Source of the DNA: Methanobacterium_B sp963703015
GTDB taxonomy: Archaea; Methanobacteriota; Methanobacteria; Methanobacteriales; Methanobacteriaceae
NCBI GenBank assembly: GCA_963703015.1
Contig: OY969779.1
Location: 620,001 to 684,000 of the forward strand
Direction of reading: 5' to 3'
Length of the DNA: 64,000 bases
Made by a program: the position numbers and the translations under genes. Positions 8,132 through 16,312 of the stretch are shown here, one piece after another. Within the stretch, counting starts at the first letter, position 1. Every line of letters begins with the position of its first letter. Under the pieces are notes generated by a model. It did no database searches, was not told the origin of the DNA, and was given only the letters and a program-made list of their open reading frames with translations.

Positions 8132-8797
8132 ATGATGACACCTGAAAAGTTAGCAAAAATGATTGACCATACCAATGTAAAACCCAATGCAAGCACAGAA
8201 GACATTAATACCTTGTGCGAGGAAGCATCTGAGTACAAATTTGCATGTGCATGTGTTACCCCGGTTAACGTTGCCCTTGCAAGTGAACTTTTAAAGGGTA
8301 CAGATGTTGGTGTGTGTGCAGTGATTGGTTTCCCATTTGGAACATCTAAATCAGAAATTAAAGCATTTGAAGCACTTGTAGCAGTTGAAGATGGTGCAAA
8401 TGAGTTAGATATGGTTCTGAATATTGGTGCCCTCAAATCAGGTTTGTCCAACCAAGTTGAAAGGGACATTGAACACGTTGTAGAATCAGCAGAGGGAATG
8501 GTTGTCAAGGTCATTATAGAAACTGCTCTTTTAAGTGATGATGAGAAGATTGAAGCGTGCATTCTTGCCAAATCTGCAGGTGCAGATTATGTTAAAACTT
8601 CCACAGGTGTGGGTTTTCCAGGTGCAAATGCAGCAGATGTTAAACTTCTAAGGGAAACAGTAGGACAAGAAATGGGTGTGAAAGCTTCAGGCGGTATCAG
8701 AACCCTTGAATCTGCCCTGGAAATGATTGAAGCCGGAGCATCTAAAATTGGAACATCAGCAGGACCATCAATCATCAATGGTTTTAAAGAGTTGTGA
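8132..8797 (+). CDS. deoC: deoxyribose-phosphate aldolase
   Basis: This enzyme reversibly splits 2-deoxyribose 5-phosphate into acetaldehyde and glyceraldehyde 3-phosphate. The 221-residue TIM barrel carries the family signatures IDHTNVKPN near the N-terminus, VCAVIGFPFG, ELDMVLNIGALKSG, and the Schiff-base lysine in YVKTSTGVGFPGA at about residue 155, closing with KASGGIRT. The start could be the first or second of two adjacent ATGs. Placed 23 bases after elp3, it is probably in the same transcript, though no functional link is obvious. Length fits the family. Confidence 0.95.
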   Translation: MMTPEKLAKMIDHTNVKPNASTEDINTLCEEASEYKFACACVTPVNVALASELLKGTDVGVCAVIGFPFGTSKSEIKAFEALVAVEDGANELDMVLNIGALKSGLSNQVERDIEHVVESAEGMVVKVIIETALLSDDEKIEACILAKSAGADYVKTSTGVGFPGANAADVKLLRETVGQEMGVKASGGIRTLESALEMIEAGASKIGTSAGPSIINGFKEL

Positions 8798-8890
8798 ATC
8801 ACCACGAAATTTAAAGAACCGGCTTTAACAAACATTTAAAGAATGGCAGGAAATTGGTTTTACTGATAAATCCATGGGAGAACTTACACT

Positions 8891-9247
8891 ATGAAGATTG
8901 AAATAGAAGTGATTGGAAAGGGAAAGGCAGAGGGAATTTTAGATGATAGAAATCCCATAACAGCCAAACAAATATTTAATAACCTTCCATTTGAGGGAGA
9001 GGCAAATATTTGGCTTGAAGAAGTTTACTTCGATGCACCTATTAGGGAGGAGTATGAAAACCCATCAACCAGCACTTCCAAGGGAGATATATCGTACTGG
9101 CCTCCAGGACCTGCTTTTTGTATTTTTTACGGTCAATCTCAGCCTGCATCAGCAGTTAACAATATTGGAAAGATCCTTTCGAATCTTGAACTGTTTAAAG
9201 AAGTGGAAAATGATGATAAAATTATCATCAGAAAATTAGAAGACTAA
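8891..9247 (+). CDS. cyclophilin-like fold protein (TM1367/DUF369 type)
   Basis: This 118-residue protein matches the Cyclophil_like family: KIEIEVIGKGKAEGILDDRNP at the start, then the signature GDISYWPPGPAFCIFYGQSQ in the middle. The fold resembles the cyclophilin barrel, but these proteins lack the known prolyl-isomerase residues and have no demonstrated activity. It is cytoplasmic with no signal. GGGAGAAC lies a few bases before the ATG. Its end overlaps that of the convergent acetyltransferase gene by four bases. Confidence 0.85.
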   Translation: MKIEIEVIGKGKAEGILDDRNPITAKQIFNNLPFEGEANIWLEEVYFDAPIREEYENPSTSTSKGDISYWPPGPAFCIFYGQSQPASAVNNIGKILSNLELFKEVENDDKIIIRKLED

Positions 9248-9846
9248 AAAAACTTTTTAGTCATTGTAATCCTATTTTTTCGGGTTTTAAACCCATTTTT
9301 ATGGTAAAAATCCTTTGCTGGAACATTGTTGTTGGTTAAAAGATGTAAACTTTCGATATCATCTAGTTCCGGATGGTTTTCCACGTAGTCCATGAGTAAC
9401 GATCCAATGCCCTGACCCTGATAATTGGTTGATACAAAAAATTCATCGATAATAAATTCATCACCACTCCACCAGGAACGTGTATGACCTAAACATGCAG
9501 CCACCAACTCAGAATTTTGATACACAACGTAACCACTGAAAACAGGGTTTTCTATGAGTTCATTTAGATATTCTTTAACCCTTGACAGTCTGAACCATTC
9601 ATCATTCCATGGTTGTTGTGAAAATACTTCTTTGTAGAGTTTTGCTGAGTTATCAAGATCCTGTTGGGAAAATTTCTTGAATTCCATCCCATCCCTGTAT
9701 TTTATGAAATCCTGATTATCAACCTCCAATTTAGAAATAAATCCATCTAAAATGATTTCATTTAATAAAAACGAACCATGTTTTTTAACATGTTCCGTTA
9801 CCTGAGAATTTGATACGTGCTCCTTTACAGCTGACTTCACAGACAT
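9244..9846 (-). CDS. GNAT family N-acetyltransferase
   Basis: The product has 200 residues from the ATG at 9846, which has GGGGTGG at the right spacing; a GTG at 9858 falls within that SD and is not preferred. Residues about 55-200 form a GNAT domain: acceptor-side strand SGYVVYQNSELVAACLGHTR, acetyl-CoA loop FVSTNYQGQGIGSLLMDYVE, and the C-terminal HLLTNNNVPAKDFYHKNGF. The N-terminal 50 residues are an extra helical segment. The acyl acceptor is unknown. It is the last gene of a tight cofH-marR-GNAT run, 32 bases after marR. Confidence 0.88.
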   Translation of the reverse strand: MSVKSAVKEHVSNSQVTEHVKKHGSFLLNEIILDGFISKLEVDNQDFIKYRDGMEFKKFSQQDLDNSAKLYKEVFSQQPWNDEWFRLSRVKEYLNELIENPVFSGYVVYQNSELVAACLGHTRSWWSGDEFIIDEFFVSTNYQGQGIGSLLMDYVENHPELDDIESLHLLTNNNVPAKDFYHKNGFKTRKNRITMTKKFF

Positions 9847-9878
9847 GATCAAAACCACCCCATAGTTTAGCTACTAAA

Positions 9879-10361
9879 CTATTTTTTCTTTGGTTTCTGA
9901 TCATTTAAAAACTTATCCATAAACTGATCGATCTTGCCCATTATTTCGAAGTATGAATCAACCTTGTCCTGTTCAAGGTTTTTGAAGTAGTTGAAAAATT
10001 CGTTCTCAAAGTTCTTGTGCAGTTGATCCTGAACTAAAAATGCGTTCCTTCCATGGTTGGTGAGTGTTAATTTAACTTCCTTGGCATTTCCCTCTATCTT
10101 TTCCTTTTTTATCAAGTGCTTTTCATGCAACTTATTCACAACTTGTGAAACTGCACCCTTGGTAATTCCAAATTTCTGACTCAAAACAGTAACACTGTTA
10201 CCAGCACCGTTCCCAACTGCATCTAAAATATGGATCTCACTGGGATAGAGTTTTTGACCATCTCCAAATTCAATTGGATTCTTCTCAAATTTCTGGAATT
10301 TCTTGTTTACCCTGATGAACTGCATCATCATTTCCCTGGTAACTGCGAATTTATCATCCAT
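9879..10361 (-). CDS. MarR family transcriptional regulator
   Basis: This 160-residue winged-helix protein has the central DNA-binding part NSVTVLSQKFGITKGAVSQV and a wing with LIKKEKIEGNAKEVKLTLT, typical of MarR dimers; the helical N- and C-terminal parts form the dimer interface. It starts eight bases after the cofH stop and is followed by the GNAT gene, so all three are likely one transcript. MarR proteins usually repress their own operon and respond to small phenolic or oxidising ligands. What it senses here is unknown, but linkage to F420 biosynthesis is suggestive. Confidence 0.9.
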   Translation of the reverse strand: MDDKFAVTREMMMQFIRVNKKFQKFEKNPIEFGDGQKLYPSEIHILDAVGNGAGNSVTVLSQKFGITKGAVSQVVNKLHEKHLIKKEKIEGNAKEVKLTLTNHGRNAFLVQDQLHKNFENEFFNYFKNLEQDKVDSYFEIMGKIDQFMDKFLNDQKPKKK

Positions 10362-10368
10362 ACTAATC

Positions 10369-11499
10369 CTAGTTTTCAGATTTTTTTACAGGCTCAACAT
10401 TCCTGTACAGTGTGTCCCTTTCAGCTGGAACCCTTCCCATATTTTCAATTACCCTCTGAAAAGTTTCTGGATTGGTTCTAACACCATGCTGTGCACCTGC
10501 AGATTTGGATATGTTTTCTTCCCCCAGTGTTCCACCAAGATCATTTGCACCTGCTGTTAAACAAACCTGTGCAAATTTGAAACCCAACTTAACCCATGAT
10601 ACCTGGATGTTTCGAAGATTCTCCCCGAACATTAATCTTGCAACTGCATAAACCTTAAGATCCTCAATTCCAGTGGATCCTGGGCTTGAAATACCCCTCT
10701 GGAATATTGGAGTGTTTTTGTGCATGAATGTAAGCGGTACAAACTCGGTGAATCCCCCAGTTCTCATTTGTATCTGCCTTAAAGTGTCAATATGATCCAC
10801 CCTATCCTTCAATTTCTCGATGTGACCATACATCATCGTACAAGTTGTTGGGATTCCTGTTTTATGAGCTGTTTCAACGACTTCGATCCACTTTGCAGTG
10901 TTCATCTTACTTGGACACAGCACCTTTCTCACATCATCGTTCAATATTTCTGCGGCGTTACCAGGAATGGAATCCAGTCCTGCTTCCTTCAACATCTTCA
11001 GTTCTTCAGATAGTGCCATATCAGAATTTTCAGCACCGTACAATATCTCCATTGGAGAAAATGCATGTATATAAATGTCTGGAAGTTCTTTTCTAATATC
11101 TATAAGCAGTTTCTGATAGTAATAGGCATCTACATCAGGATGTAATCCTCCCTGTATACATACTTCCTTTGCCCCATTATTCCAAGCTGCTTTAGCCCTT
11201 CTAACAATTTCTTCGTTTGAAAGAAAGTAGGCTTCGCTGCTTGATTCATCACATTTGAATGCACAAAATCCACATGTTCCAGTGCAAACATTTGTAAAGT
11301 TTATATTCCAATTCTTTACGTAGGTGACATTGTTTCCAACAAGTTCCTCACGACGCGTATCTGCAGCAATTAAGAGTGCTTGAAATTCCCTACCCGTAGA
11401 ATTAATGAGTTTTAATCCTTCTTCACTAGATATTACGGTTTTTAAGGATTTTTCTAAGATCTCTTCTGTATCACTGTCGATGTTTAACTGCTCAAACAT
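10369..11499 (-). CDS. cofH: FO synthase subunit 2 (CofH)
   Basis: CofH is a radical SAM enzyme that joins the hydroxybenzyl part of tyrosine to 5-amino-6-ribitylaminouracil, the first step to the deazaflavin chromophore of coenzyme F420, the hydride carrier of methanogenesis. The 376-residue product has cysteines 72, 76 and 79 (VCTGTCGFCAF), the motifs CIQGGLHPDVDAYYY and HAFSPMEI, and the tail NDLGGTLGEENISKSAGAQHG typical of CofH rather than CofG. No cofG is nearby, which is usual in methanogens. It is divergent from the histone gene across about 150 bases and leads the cofH-marR-GNAT run. Confidence 0.95.
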   Translation of the reverse strand: MFEQLNIDSDTEEILEKSLKTVISSEEGLKLINSTGREFQALLIAADTRREELVGNNVTYVKNWNINFTNVCTGTCGFCAFKCDESSSEAYFLSNEEIVRRAKAAWNNGAKEVCIQGGLHPDVDAYYYQKLLIDIRKELPDIYIHAFSPMEILYGAENSDMALSEELKMLKEAGLDSIPGNAAEILNDDVRKVLCPSKMNTAKWIEVVETAHKTGIPTTCTMMYGHIEKLKDRVDHIDTLRQIQMRTGGFTEFVPLTFMHKNTPIFQRGISSPGSTGIEDLKVYAVARLMFGENLRNIQVSWVKLGFKFAQVCLTAGANDLGGTLGEENISKSAGAQHGVRTNPETFQRVIENMGRVPAERDTLYRNVEPVKKSEN

Positions 11500-11610
11500 G
11501 AAATTTCATATTCCAGTTAGTACCATTAAAAGTTTTGGTTGGATATTGATCTCTTCGACTCGCTTACCATTGTAAAAGTTGTGGCTAAAAATCCAACTAA
11601 AACCGATAGT

Positions 11611-11618
11611 TTTAAATA
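11611..11618 (+). promoter_or_regulatory. TATA box of the histone gene
   Basis: TTTAAATA lies about 42 bases before the histone ATG, preceded by the purine/A-containing stretch AACCGATAG, which could serve as BRE. Transcription would start near 11640, giving a very short leader that contains the SD GGAGGTGA (11641-11648). Confidence 0.65.
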
Positions 11619-11652
11619 TTAATTATCCCTAGGATAAATAGGAGGTGAAATT

Positions 11653-11859
11653 ATGGCCGAATTACCAATTGCTCCAGTTGGAAGGATCATAAAAAACGCT
11701 GGTGCTCAAAGAATTAGTGATGATGCAAAAGAGGCATTAGCTAAATCGCTCGAAGAAAAGGGTGAAGAAATAGCTAAGAAAGCTGTTGAACTTGCAAAAC
11801 ACGCTGGAAGAAAAACTGTCAAAGCAGATGACATAGACATGGCTGTTAAAACAGCCTAA
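11653..11859 (+). CDS. archaeal histone (HMf family)
   Basis: This 68-residue histone-fold protein dimerises and wraps DNA into archaeal nucleosome-like fibres. Sequence from end to end is the HMf pattern: LPIAPVGRIIKNAGAQRISD (helix 1 and loop), the long central helix AKEALAKSLEEKGEEIAKKA, and HAGRKTVKADDIDMAV (loop 2, helix 3). The conserved Arg-Thr pairing residues for DNA contact are present (R-K-T). It has a near-ideal SD (GGAGGTGA), a strong TATA box and a T-rich terminator, consistent with high expression. It stands as a single-gene unit. Confidence 0.97.
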   Translation: MAELPIAPVGRIIKNAGAQRISDDAKEALAKSLEEKGEEIAKKAVELAKHAGRKTVKADDIDMAVKTA

Positions 11860-11902
11860 TTTTCTTCTTTTTTATTTTGTTTTTATTATTTTTGGTTTAT
11901 AT
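11860..11902 (+). terminator. T-tract terminator of the histone gene
   Basis: Directly after the stop codon the plus strand has several runs of T (TTTTCTTCTTTTTTATTTTG and onward), the usual archaeal intrinsic termination signal, without need of a hairpin. Confidence 0.6.
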
Positions 11903-12033
11903 TAAAAATTAGCTGTTTTTATACTGATTATTTCTTCTGATTTTCTTATTATTTCATATGGAACGAACGTTTCAAAAAGGATTTATTCAACTGAAATCAT
12001 ATTGTAATTGATATTAATTTGGAGGTTAAAATT

Positions 12034-12525
12034 ATGAGTTCAAAAGAAAATTTAATGGAAGCATTTGCAGGTGAATCACAGGCCAATAGAAAGTACTTAG
12101 CATTTGCTAAAAAAGCTGATGAAGAAGGTTTCAGTCAAGTGGCTAAACTTTTCAGGGCAGCAGCAGCTGCTGAAACTGTACATGCACATAACCATCTTGA
12201 AATTGCAGGTGGAATCAACGATACAAAGGCAAATTTGAAGGACGCCATCGAGGGAGAAACTTTTGAATTTACAACCATGTATCCAAACTTCATTGCAGAA
12301 GCTAAAGCTGAAAAGGAAGATGGTGCAAGGTGGACCTTTGATGTGGCAAACAGTGTAGAACAGATCCATGCTGATCTCTACAAGAATGCACTTGAAAATC
12401 TTGGAAAGAATTCAGATGTCGACTACTATGTTTGTGCCCTGTGCGGAAACACCGTTGAAAATGAAGCCCCGGAAAAATGTCCTATCTGTGGAGCTGAAAA
12501 TTCAGATTTCATGAAGATCGATTAA
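12034..12525 (+). CDS. rubrerythrin
   Basis: Rubrerythrin reduces hydrogen peroxide using a diiron centre and is a main oxygen-defence protein of anaerobes. The 163-residue product has the ferritin-like four-helix part (AFAGESQANRKYLAFA, with glutamates of the diiron site and the ETVHAHNHL segment) and a C-terminal rubredoxin-like domain with YVCALCGNTVENEAPEKCPI, two CxxC pairs for one iron. The ATG at 12034 is chosen because GGAGGT lies 7 bases before it; the TTG at 12019 precedes that SD. It is a single-gene unit with a downstream hairpin terminator. Confidence 0.95.
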   Translation: MSSKENLMEAFAGESQANRKYLAFAKKADEEGFSQVAKLFRAAAAAETVHAHNHLEIAGGINDTKANLKDAIEGETFEFTTMYPNFIAEAKAEKEDGARWTFDVANSVEQIHADLYKNALENLGKNSDVDYYVCALCGNTVENEAPEKCPICGAENSDFMKID

Positions 12526-12543
12526 TGGAAATTTTTTTTCCAT
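12525..12543 (+). terminator. hairpin and T-run after rubrerythrin
   Basis: ATGGAAA (12525-12531) and TTTCCAT (12537-12543) pair around a T5 loop, just overlapping the end of the rubrerythrin gene. A long T run follows at about 12552. Plausible terminator; weak stem. Confidence 0.45.
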
Positions 12544-12660
12544 ACACCATATTTTTTTTTATTCATACAATCAAACTGATTTACACTAATGTTCGATCCA
12601 TTGATTAAATGTTAGACAGCCATTATAATAACATAGTTTGTAATGTTTGGTTGAATTTAA

Positions 12661-12765
12661 TTAAGTCGTCTGTTTAATATTTATTGTAGCACCTGATTTT
12701 TTGTGACTTCCAATGTGCAGAGTGTATATGAAGTCATCATAGTTGTTCGTGTCGTTGTATTTCAT
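12661..12765 (-). other. possible 34-codon peptide or gene remnant
   Basis: On the minus strand an ATG at 12765 opens 34 codons with a protein-like composition (MKYNDTNNYDDFIYTLHIG, then SHKKSGATINIKQTT) ending at 12661. No SD is evident, and a stop lies eight codons upstream. It resembles the end of a beta-rich secreted domain, so it may be a relic. Coding status is doubtful. Confidence 0.2.
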
Positions 12766-12815
12766 GGAAAAATAGTTAAAATAAGTTTATTTCAATGGAA
12801 ATTCAGGATCTAATT

Positions 12816-13061
12816 TTACATGTTCTCCAATCCATCTGGAAAAACTAGGCTTATGATTTCTTCCTTATCTATCTCATCTTCAGATAGTGGTAGAATATAT
12901 TTTTTTGTTGGTTCTAAAACCAGAAATGCCACTGGAGTGATGGTTTCAGCGAAGTAGTTATCTGATTCTATGGTTGAAATTTCAACTATGGGATAAAATT
13001 TTCTCTCGTTGATCAAAAATAGTTTACCAACTTTCTTTTCAACCTTTATTTTAGATTTCAT
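12816..13061 (-). CDS. short GerW-like protein (hypothetical)
   Basis: The product has 81 residues. KKVGKLFLINERKFYPIVEI followed by ITPVAFLVLEPTKKYILPL lines up by eye with the ENVIGETIETDEFLLLPVTR and VEPIAMVVVHKG segments of the GerW-family protein two genes upstream. It lacks the Gly-rich middle that typifies GerW/YtfJ. It follows DUF2953 by 26 bases on the same strand, so the three genes form one unit. No membrane helix or signal is visible. The relationship is my inference; the molecular function of this group in archaea is unknown. Confidence 0.6.
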   Translation of the reverse strand: MKSKIKVEKKVGKLFLINERKFYPIVEISTIESDNYFAETITPVAFLVLEPTKKYILPLSEDEIDKEEIISLVFPDGLENM

Positions 13062-13087
13062 GGTCCACCATTATCCCAAATAAATTT

Positions 13088-13678
13088 TTATGTCCGGACT
13101 TCACTTATTAAATTTCTAACTGGTTTTTTGGTTACAGCTCGTATTGATTCTGCAACTATCCACAGTAGTCTTATTTTAAATTCAAGTTCAACTTTACCCT
13201 CAAATGTTGGTTTCATAAATTGTGGATTTAATGTTACTGTCACCCTTGGAATTGTGTTTATAATGGAGTTCATTGACCAGAAAACTCCTGCGATCATTGC
13301 AGTGTCAACTGGACTGTCAAGTCCCACCCTTAGATTTAACCAGAATCTTTCAAGATCAACGGATCTGTAGATGGCAATTAAAATTCTTTCGAAATGGGGT
13401 AAGGATTCTAAAAAAAGATTAAAGACCTTGACAATTTTGTCAAGATTCCATTTTGCAGCTTCCCCTTTTTTCTCTTTTTTTTCTTCCTTTTCTTCCTCTG
13501 GAGTTTCTGAGGGTATTTCTCTTTTGATGATCCTGATTTTCATCCACTTAATTTGCATATAACCTTTGTATTTGAGCCCTTGATTTTCTAGGTTCAAGGT
13601 TATGTGGAATGGGACCATGAGTAAGCATGCGATGATCAGCACCACCACTAGCACCACAATGATCAGGATAGTTATCAA
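13088..13678 (-). CDS. DUF2953 domain membrane-anchored protein
   Basis: This 196-residue protein starts with one strong membrane helix (residues 1-22, ITILIIVVLVVVLIIACLL), then a strand (IWMKI-type segment), a Lys/Glu-rich linker (about 57-75), and the DUF2953 region with HFERILIAIYRSVDLERFWL and GLDSPVDTAMIAGVFWSMN. In Firmicutes this family (YtfI) is encoded beside ytfJ/GerW, and the same pairing is seen here. The TTG start follows CGGAG. The role in archaea is unestablished; the conserved pairing suggests the proteins act together at the membrane. Confidence 0.8.
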   Translation of the reverse strand: MITILIIVVLVVVLIIACLLMVPFHITLNLENQGLKYKGYMQIKWMKIRIIKREIPSETPEEEKEEKKEKKGEAAKWNLDKIVKVFNLFLESLPHFERILIAIYRSVDLERFWLNLRVGLDSPVDTAMIAGVFWSMNSIINTIPRVTVTLNPQFMKPTFEGKVELEFKIRLLWIVAESIRAVTKKPVRNLISEVRT

Positions 13679-13721
13679 TTTATGGAAACTCCGCAGGTTT
13701 TTGGTTTAAAAAAAAGATAGT

Positions 13722-14177
13722 TTATTCTTTTTTCACTTCAATTTCGGCTTCTTTTGTTTCTTTACCCTTGTCTTTGCCTTTGAAATGAGCTTTAGCTTTA
13801 CCTTTTTCTTTCATCATCTTGGCGCCTTGGTCCATGATTTCAACGGCAGCTGTGCTTATTTCACCAATTGCCCTTGAAAGTGGGTCTGGACTCTTGAGGG
13901 ACATGACTTTAACACCTTCAGGCCCTTTAACTCCCTTGTGAACAACTACCATTGCTATAGGCTCAACTCCTGCAGCACCACCAGCACCTGCACCAGCTCC
14001 CCCCATATTATCCATACCTTTACCTTCAGCTTCCCCAGCTCCGAATCCCATTCCCATTCTTGTTACGGGTAGGAGTAAAAATTCATCAGTTTCTATGGTT
14101 TCACCGATCACATTTTCAATATTCAAAACTTTACGGATTTCTTCAACTGTAGTTTTAATTGGGTCATTTATATCCAA
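13722..14177 (-). CDS. GerW family (YtfJ-like) protein
   Basis: The 151-residue product matches GerW/YtfJ: IKTTVEEIRKVLNIENVIGE, then LLPVTRMGMGFGAGEAEGKG, a Gly/Ala-rich loop (about residues 52-72), and AAGVEPIAMVVVHKGVKG. The C-terminal 30 residues are Lys/Glu-rich. In spore formers YtfJ affects germination, but methanogens form no spores, so the ancestral role must be different. The TTG start is supported by AGGAGGA seven bases upstream. It leads the GerW-DUF2953-GerW-like unit, with a perfect palindrome at 14215-14228 in its promoter. Confidence 0.85.
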   Translation of the reverse strand: MDINDPIKTTVEEIRKVLNIENVIGETIETDEFLLLPVTRMGMGFGAGEAEGKGMDNMGGAGAGAGGAAGVEPIAMVVVHKGVKGPEGVKVMSLKSPDPLSRAIGEISTAAVEIMDQGAKMMKEKGKAKAHFKGKDKGKETKEAEIEVKKE

Positions 14178-14214
14178 TCAAATTCCTCCTGATATTTTAA
14201 ATAAAGATTTTAAT

Positions 14215-14228
14215 CAGATTATAATCTG
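14215..14228. promoter_or_regulatory. perfect 14-bp palindrome upstream of the GerW operon
   Basis: CAGATTATAATCTG is identical on both strands and centred about 45 bases before the GerW start codon. A TATA-like AT stretch (about 14240-14255) lies upstream of it in the minus-strand direction, so the palindrome would cover the transcription start: a likely repressor site. Confidence 0.45.
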
Positions 14229-14607
14229 TAATCCAATGCATATAATATTTATTATAATGGTTCATAAAACTGATTATATTGGATAATAACAGAGACGTAT
14301 TTGATTAAGTCTATTTAACATTAATTAAACTGTTATTTCTAGAAAATTAGAGCTTTAAAATTTTATTTTAGCTAATTTTTGATTAAATGACAGATCCTAA
14401 TCATTGATCATGAAAATATGTAACTTTGATTAAGACCTCTTTGATACCATCTTGAAACAAAAAAAAAACTGATTTTAAAAGCAGAATCAACATAGACTAG
14501 GTTAAATAACAAAAATTAAATCTTGTAGAAATAGTCTTAAATTTAAAACGAAAAATATGGATATAATATGTTATTTTTTGAAGATATGAGTTAAAAAGGA
14601 TAATTAA
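14229..14607. other. AT-rich intergenic stretch
   Basis: About 380 bases between the GerW operon and tRNA-Phe. It holds the presumed GerW promoter near 14240-14255 and a T/A-rich area downstream of the minus-strand tRNA genes. I see no gene in it. Confidence 0.5.
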
Positions 14608-14681
<74 letters not shown>

Positions 14682-14683
14682 AA

Positions 14684-14755
<72 letters not shown>

Positions 14756-14773
14756 CTAAATGCGTCCATCTTG

Positions 14774-14781
14774 AATATAAC
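14774..14781 (-). promoter_or_regulatory. TATA-like box of the tRNA-Val/tRNA-Phe unit
   Basis: The minus strand reads GTTATATT about 20-25 bases before the 5' end of tRNA-Val, the usual spacing for archaeal tRNA promoters. The rest of 14782-15077 is AT-rich with no gene seen. Confidence 0.45.
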
Positions 14782-15077
14782 TCTATTCCTATTTAACCCT
14801 TTGCATTCTATGAATCTTAAACACACATAAAATCTGTCCAAATTATTAAGGAACTCTTAATTATTATCCAAATGGATAATAATAGGACATTGCCCCTAAA
14901 TATTGGAGTATAATAGGTTAAATTTGATATTTTTAATGGACAAAATAATTATCTGAAATTAATTTATTATAAACTTATTCAGTTTTACTTGGGATTGCCA
15001 GAGTTATTTTGTCATTATAAATAGTATTATTCTATATCCCTAATAATAAGGATTAGTTTAGGTGAGGAAGTAAAAAT

Positions 15078-15779
15078 ATGAAACTAGGAGAAATAATTCG
15101 AGATTCTGTGAAATATCCATTTTCTGATTGGAAAAACCTTCTAATTTTTGGAATTTTCGTACTGATTTCAAGTTTAAGAAATATCTCTATAACCGAAATA
15201 CAGAGTAATATTGTATTGGTAAATCTAATTTCAGTTATAGGTTACTTGTTTTTGTTTGGTTACATTTTTTGGAATGTTAAATGTTCATTAGATAGTAGTA
15301 AAGAACTTCCAAAGCTTCATGATTTGATAAAACTGTTCATTGACGGTATCAAAGTTTTTGTGGTGATTGTTATTTATTGTATTCCTGTATTTTTGTTATG
15401 GATACTTGCAGGAGGAGTGTATTCTGCATCGTCAATTATTTCAGTATCACTACTGTATCCATTCATCATTGCTCCAATATTTGCCATTTCAATTGCACAT
15501 ATGGCAAATAATGACAGTAAAATTGGTTTTGCATTCAAATTCTTTGGGATATTAGAGAGAATAGAAAGTATAGGGTGGATAAAACTTATAATGTGGTATT
15601 TAATTACCGGAATTATTTCTATAATCTTAAAAGTGATAACGTCATTAATATCTGAATATATCAATTATATTGTAGGAATTATCTTTGCAGTAGTTCTAGC
15701 ATCAATTTTCTACATATATCTCAGCAGATCGTTGGCATTAATTTACAAATCTGGATTAACCACAATAAATGAAGATTAA
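15078..15779 (+). CDS. DUF4013 family membrane protein
   Basis: The 233-residue product begins with the DUF4013 signature (GEIIRDSVKYPFSDWKNLLI) and has about six membrane segments spread over the whole length, with no soluble domain. The family is widespread in methanogenic archaea and some bacteria, and its function is unknown. AGGTGAGG lies nine bases before the ATG. It is a single gene, with AT-rich gaps on both sides. Confidence 0.8.
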   Translation: MKLGEIIRDSVKYPFSDWKNLLIFGIFVLISSLRNISITEIQSNIVLVNLISVIGYLFLFGYIFWNVKCSLDSSKELPKLHDLIKLFIDGIKVFVVIVIYCIPVFLLWILAGGVYSASSIISVSLLYPFIIAPIFAISIAHMANNDSKIGFAFKFFGILERIESIGWIKLIMWYLITGIISIILKVITSLISEYINYIVGIIFAVVLASIFYIYLSRSLALIYKSGLTTINED

Positions 15780-16011
15780 AGTTGAAGGTTATAAAAAAAG
15801 TGTTTATTTTTAAATTCTTAACTTCCTTTTTTGGGTGAGAACGCACCAAAAAAAAGAATATTAAAACGTGTTAATTTGAGTTTCTCTGATAATCTATTAA
15901 TTTTACAGGTGTTAATCAATTTTAACAAACCCGATATGGTTTTTGAAATCGGTTTCACATATTAAATGTTAATGCTCCTCTTTGAGTGATGAAGGTATAA
16001 ATAAAATAAAG

Positions 16012-16019
16012 TATATATA
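16012..16019 (+). promoter_or_regulatory. TATA box before the small zinc-ribbon gene
   Basis: TATATATA lies about 55 bases before the ATG at 16071 within an AT-rich 290-base gap (15780-16070) that shows no gene of its own. Spacing would give a leader of about 25-30 bases. Confidence 0.4.
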
Positions 16020-16070
16020 ATGTAATAATTCTTGTAGATGTTTTAATAAAATCTGTAGAGGTGAAATAGC

Positions 16071-16262
16071 ATGTCCACAAGTTCATGTCCTCGTTGCGGT
16101 TCAAAAATGATGAAAATACACAACCCAAACGCCCCTATGTGGGAATGTTCCAAATGCGGATACACAGGTTCTGTAGTAATTAGAGATGGAAATATTGAAA
16201 AACAACTTAAAGAAACCAAAAAACTTGAAAAATTAAGTAAGAAGATGTTAAGAGGGAGATAA
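16071..16262 (+). CDS. small zinc-ribbon protein
   Basis: This 63-residue protein consists of one Cys4 zinc ribbon (SCPRCGSKMMKI at the start, WECSKCGYTGSVV near residue 27) and a basic helical tail rich in Lys and Leu. Such mini zinc-ribbon proteins are common in Methanobacteriales and often bind nucleic acid or ribosomes, but this one has no assigned role. Start: AGGTGAAATAGC before the ATG. A clear hairpin terminator follows directly after the stop, so it is expressed alone. Confidence 0.8.
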   Translation: MSTSSCPRCGSKMMKIHNPNAPMWECSKCGYTGSVVIRDGNIEKQLKETKKLEKLSKKMLRGR

Positions 16263-16295
16263 ACCCTCCTTGTTAATTATTTAGGGTTTTTTTTA
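16262..16295 (+). terminator. hairpin terminator after the zinc-ribbon gene
   Basis: AAACCCT (16262-16268) pairs with AGGGTTT (16284-16290) across a 15-base loop and is followed by five more T. It overlaps the stop codon. Confidence 0.6.
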
Positions 16296-16312
16296 CAGTT
16301 ACTAGATTAAAA

